Source of the DNA: Actinomadura rayongensis
GTDB taxonomy: Bacteria; Actinomycetota; Actinomycetes; Streptosporangiales; Streptosporangiaceae
NCBI RefSeq assembly: GCF_009831215.1
Contig: NZ_WUTW01000001.1
Span: 1,383,423-1,447,422 of the forward strand
Reading direction: 5' to 3'
DNA length: 64,000 bases
Position 1 is the first letter of the stretch. Each line of letters starts with the position of its first letter. Below, in pieces: positions 61,152-64,000 of this stretch. The position numbers were made by a program, and so were the translations under genes. The notes beneath the pieces are model-generated. The model was not told the origin of the DNA. It made no database searches and worked only from the letters and a program-made list of their open reading frames with translations.

Positions 61152-62177
61152 TCAAATGCGCACGCCGACCTTCGACCAGCCGTCCTTGACGGCCTTGGTC
61201 TCGGCGGCGGTGTCGCCGTAGAGACGGGCGGCCGTGGCCGAGGTGGCGCGGGCGAACGCCTTGAAGTCCGCCGTGCTCGACAGTTTCCCTCCCGTCAGGG
61301 TCTCATACCAGATCTTCCCCGCCTTCTCCCAGGCGTTGCCGCCGATGGCGGTCGCGACCAGGTAGAAGGCGTGGTTGGGGATCCCGGAGTTGATGTGGAC
61401 GCCGCCGTTGTCCCGGTAGGTCTCGACATAGTGGGCCATGTCGCCGGGCTGGGGGTCCTTGCCGAGGTTCGGGTCGTCGTAGGCGGTGCCGGGCGCCTTC
61501 ATCGACCGCAGCGCCTTGCCGTGGACGCCGTCGGCGAGCAGCCCCTCGCCGATGAGCCAGTCGGCCTGGTCGGCGGTCTGCTTGAGGTGCCACTGCTTGA
61601 CCAGCGATCCGAACACGTCCGACAGCGACTCGTTCAGCGCGCCGGACTGCCCGTAGTACTCCAGGTTCGCGGTGTACTGGGTGACGCCGTGGGTCAGCTC
61701 GTGGGCGCTGACGTCGAGGGGGCCGGTGAAGTCCTTGAACAGGCGGCCGTCGCCGTCCCCGTAGACCATCTGGGAGCCGTCCCAGAAGGCGTTGTCGTAG
61801 TCCTTGCCGTAGTGGACGGTCGACAGGAGCTTCAGCCCGGCGCCGTCGATCGAGTTGCGCCGGTAGGCGGCCTCGTAGAAGTCGAACGTCACGCCCAGCC
61901 AGTCGTAGGCGTTGTCGGCGGACTTGTCGCCGGTCGGGGGACCGCCCTCGGTGCGGACGGTCTTGCCCGGCGTCTCCTCGCGGTGCCCGGCGTCGGCGAT
62001 CGTCCGGTTCGGGACGAAGTCCTCGTTCGGAGCGGCGGCCTCGGCGGGGAACATCCGCCGTTCGGTGCGCGCGCCCGAGCTGAGGACGAGCGTGCGACGG
62101 GCGATGTCGCGCAGTTCGGGGTCGCCGGCGGAGGCGACGCGGTCCAGGATGTGCGGCGGCACGATGGTGCATCTCAT
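61152..62177 (-). CDS. Protealysin-like M4 metallopeptidase
   Basis: This 341-residue zinc protease has HELTH at residues 159-163 with the third ligand E183 in ALNESLSD, and the substrate His region VHINSGIPNHAFYL. It has no signal peptide; it starts with a short propeptide carrying MRCTIVPPHILDRVA, the CTIIPP-like motif of protealysin. The ATG at 62177 was chosen for that motif; the open frame runs further upstream. It is followed at 21 bases by the emfourin-like gene. Such proteases may act in the cytoplasm or leave by an unknown route. Confidence 0.92.
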   Translation of the reverse strand: MRCTIVPPHILDRVASAGDPELRDIARRTLVLSSGARTERRMFPAEAAAPNEDFVPNRTIADAGHREETPGKTVRTEGGPPTGDKSADNAYDWLGVTFDFYEAAYRRNSIDGAGLKLLSTVHYGKDYDNAFWDGSQMVYGDGDGRLFKDFTGPLDVSAHELTHGVTQYTANLEYYGQSGALNESLSDVFGSLVKQWHLKQTADQADWLIGEGLLADGVHGKALRSMKAPGTAYDDPNLGKDPQPGDMAHYVETYRDNGGVHINSGIPNHAFYLVATAIGGNAWEKAGKIWYETLTGGKLSSTADFKAFARATSATAARLYGDTAAETKAVKDGWSKVGVRI

Positions 62178-62324
62178 GGCTCCACGTTGACACTTTCGCC
62201 TGACACCGGCCAGCGACTCGCGCTCACTCGCACGTCCTGTACCGGTCACCTAACGTGATCGTCAGCGTGTTTCGCCGGGTGTGCCCGGGATCATCCATCG
62301 GGATCAGTGCGCGAGAATGAAACC

Positions 62325-63122
62325 GTGACCCTGTACCGCGACGAAGGCGTCGTCCTGCGCACCCAGAAACTGGGCGAGGCCGACCGCATCGTCACGGTCC
62401 TGACGCGCCGGGGCGGACGGATCCGCGCGGCGGCCAAGGGCGTCCGCAAGACCAGGTCCAGGTTCGGGGCGCGGCTGGAGCCGTTCACCCACGTCGACCT
62501 CCAGCTCTACGAGCGGCGGTCCCTGGACCTCATCACGCAGGCCGAGACGCTGCGTCCGTACGGCGAGGGCCTCGTCACCGACTACCCGCGCTACACGGCG
62601 GGCACCGCGATGCTGGAGACGGCCGAGAAGCTGACCAGCGAGGAGGGCGAGCCCGCGCTGCGGCAGTTCCTGCTGCTCGTCGGCGGGCTGCGCACGCTGG
62701 TCGAGCGCGCGCACGACCCCCGGCTCGTCCTGGACGCGTTCCTGCTGCGGTCGCTGTCGGTGGCGGGCTGGGCGCCCGCGCTGGACGAGTGCTGCCGCTG
62801 CGGCGACCGGGGCGGCCTGCGCGGCTTCGCCATCGCGGCGGGCGGCGCGGTGTGCGCGCGGTGCCGCCAGCCGGGCGCGGCGACGCCCGCGCCGCCGACG
62901 TTCGCGCTGATGCTGGCGCTGCTGCGCGGCGACTGGGAGTACGCCGACGACAGCGAGCCGCGCCACCGCGCCGAGTGCAGCGGCCTCGTCGCCGCCTATC
63001 TTCAGTGGCATCTGGAGCACGGGATCCGCTCGCTGCGCCACGTGGAGCCGGAGGACTCCGCCGCGTCCCGGCCGGGACGCGGGACGACCGATGACGATCC
63101 GAACGACCGGGAGCCTGTGTGA
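62325..63122 (+). CDS. recO: DNA repair protein RecO
   Basis: This 265-residue protein is RecO, which loads RecA with RecR at gaps. The OB-fold N-terminus is [30 protein letters not shown], and the zinc site is the Cys set in [11 protein letters not shown] and VCARCRQ. GTG 62325 is preferred: GAGAAT (62313-62318) ends 6 bases before it and the family starts with xLYRD; a GTG 18 bases upstream would add six residues. The stop overlaps uppS as GTGA. Confidence 0.95.
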   Translation: MTLYRDEGVVLRTQKLGEADRIVTVLTRRGGRIRAAAKGVRKTRSRFGARLEPFTHVDLQLYERRSLDLITQAETLRPYGEGLVTDYPRYTAGTAMLETAEKLTSEEGEPALRQFLLLVGGLRTLVERAHDPRLVLDAFLLRSLSVAGWAPALDECCRCGDRGGLRGFAIAAGGAVCARCRQPGAATPAPPTFALMLALLRGDWEYADDSEPRHRAECSGLVAAYLQWHLEHGIRSLRHVEPEDSAASRPGRGTTDDDPNDREPV

Positions 63123-63919
63123 GAAGGGCCGTTTCGCCGCCGTACCCGCATCCGGACGGCGCCCAGCCGCCGAAGATCCCCGCCGAGCTGGTGCCGCGCC
63201 ACGTCGCCATCGTCATGGACGGCAACGGCCGCTGGGCGAAGGAGCGGGGGCTGCCGCGCACCGAGGGGCACCGGCGCGGCGAGGACGCCCTGTTCGACGT
63301 GATCATGGGCGCGATCGAGCTGGGCGTCCCGTACCTGTCGGCGTTCGCGTTCTCGACCGAGAACTGGCGGCGGTCGCCGGACGAGGTGAAGTTCCTCATG
63401 GGCTTCAACCGGGACGTCATCCGCCGCCGCCGCGACCAGCTCCACGAGGCGGGCGTGCGGGTGCGCTGGGCGGGCCGACGGCCGAAACTCTGGCGCAGCG
63501 TCATCAAGGAGCTGGAGTCCGCCGAGGAGATGACGCGCGACAACGACGTCCTCACGCTGCAGTTCTGCGTGAACTACGGCGGCCGGGCCGAGATCGTGGA
63601 CGCGGCGGCGGCCATCGCGCGCGACGTCCGGGACGGCAAGCTCAACCCGGACCGCCTCAATGAAAAGATTTTCGCCCGTTATCTGGACGAGCCAGACATT
63701 CCGGATGTCGATCTCTTTCTCCGCTCGTCCGGCGAGCAGCGGATCTCCAACTTCCTGCTCTGGGAGTCGGCCTACGCCGAGATGGTCTTCCTTGACACGC
63801 TCTGGCCCGACTTCGACCGCCGCCACCTGTGGCACGCGTGCGAGATCTACGCGTCCCGCGACCGGCGCTACGGGGGAGCGGTGCCCAATCCGGTCGAGCC
63901 GTCGGCCGCGCGACCCTGA
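63119..63919 (+). CDS. uppS: Isoprenyl transferase (undecaprenyl diphosphate synthase)
   Basis: This 266-residue cis-prenyltransferase makes long-chain polyprenyl diphosphate for cell wall synthesis. The catalytic [18 protein letters not shown] segment is near residue 30, and [10 protein letters not shown] and the terminal [26 protein letters not shown] are family motifs. GTG start overlaps the recO stop. The arrangement recO-uppS is common in actinobacteria. Confidence 0.96.
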   Translation: MRRAVSPPYPHPDGAQPPKIPAELVPRHVAIVMDGNGRWAKERGLPRTEGHRRGEDALFDVIMGAIELGVPYLSAFAFSTENWRRSPDEVKFLMGFNRDVIRRRRDQLHEAGVRVRWAGRRPKLWRSVIKELESAEEMTRDNDVLTLQFCVNYGGRAEIVDAAAAIARDVRDGKLNPDRLNEKIFARYLDEPDIPDVDLFLRSSGEQRISNFLLWESAYAEMVFLDTLWPDFDRRHLWHACEIYASRDRRYGGAVPNPVEPSAARP

Positions 63920-63947
63920 CTCAACCGTTAATTCCTACTTGAATAGT

Positions 63948-63976
63948 TTGCTTTTCGGGCGCGCGCTGCATACGTT
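63948..63976 (+). promoter_or_regulatory. Promoter of the last, truncated gene
   Basis: TTGCTT (63948-63953) and TACGTT (63971-63976) have a 17-base spacer, in a locally AT-rich segment after uppS. The -10 ends 6 bases before an ATG, so the transcript would begin at the start codon. Confidence 0.65.
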
Positions 63977-63982
63977 CGTCAC

Positions 63983-64000
63983 ATGACGTCACCGGTGCTG
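63983..64000 (+). CDS. Start of a gene cut by the window edge
   Basis: Six codons (MTSPVL) are visible after an ATG placed 6 bases from the -10 hexamer of a good promoter. Too little is present to identify the product. Confidence 0.45.

Overview
The window is a stretch of very GC-rich DNA with GC-biased third codon positions, frequent GTG starts, many 4-base start/stop overlaps and few intergenic spaces. This, and the gene order comEA-comEC-holA ... rpsT-lepA-hemW-hrcA-dnaJ-rsmE-phoH-ybeY-CorC-era-leuA-recO-uppS, point to the chromosome of a filamentous-type actinobacterium. A relative of Thermomonosporaceae/Streptosporangiales is my best guess; no taxonomic marker was read directly. No rRNA, tRNA, insertion sequence, prophage or CRISPR array was seen.

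Region 1-5.05 kb (minus strand) is a C2 module: malate synthase followed by the glycolate oxidase subunits GlcD, GlcE and GlcF (GlcF runs off the left edge). Together they would oxidise glycolate to glyoxylate and condense it with acetyl-CoA to malate. Two small inverted repeats precede the module. Region 5.2-15 kb is mostly housekeeping: HflX, a HutI-like amidohydrolase, DegV, the DNA-uptake pair ComEA/ComEC, a TrkA-type potassium channel on the opposite strand, and the DNA polymerase III delta subunit.

Region 15-29 kb is an accessory block inserted between holA and rpsT. It has an IclR regulator, a three-gene ABC importer (binding lipoprotein, double-domain permease, ATPase), a VOC-fold dioxygenase read the other way, and a seven-gene catabolic operon (fumarylacetoacetate-hydrolase-like, signal-less TAXI-like protein, bicupin, zinc alcohol dehydrogenase, class II aldolase-like, dienelactone-hydrolase-like, MhpA-like flavin monooxygenase). 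Every junction in that operon is an ATGA or GTGA overlap. A convergent LysR gene closes it. The set looks like uptake and degradation of a carboxylated or hydroxylated aromatic acid whose identity cannot be read from the sequence. This is the most promising candidate for an undescribed pathway. A HAD-like protein and a Tpt1/KptA RNA phosphotransferase follow.

Region 29.5-44.4 kb is the conserved backbone: rpsT, lepA, hemW, a DUF3097 protein, hrcA-dnaJ behind a CIRCE operator, rsmE, an ECF sigma factor with a membrane partner, HIT, PhoH, YbeY, a CorC-like protein and a zinc-less cytidine-deaminase-like protein. Region 44.5-50 kb adds an MMPL transporter and a large BTAD/AAA regulator, then era. 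Region 51.5-57.4 kb is nitrogen-related: a dimethylarginine dimethylaminohydrolase behind a 22-codon coupled leader ORF, and a complete urea importer urtABCDE behind a GlnR-like box array. Region 57.4-59.4 kb is leuA behind a leucine-rich leader peptide and hairpin. The right end has a TetR/NmrA divergent pair with a palindromic operator, a protealysin-type M4 protease with its emfourin-type inhibitor, recO, uppS and the first codons of one more gene.

A recurring feature is a -10-like hexamer placed exactly 6 or 7 bases before a start codon without a ribosome binding site. It is seen at degV, comEA, holA, iclR, lysR, hemW, era, the leu leader, recO and the last gene, which suggests many leaderless mRNAs.
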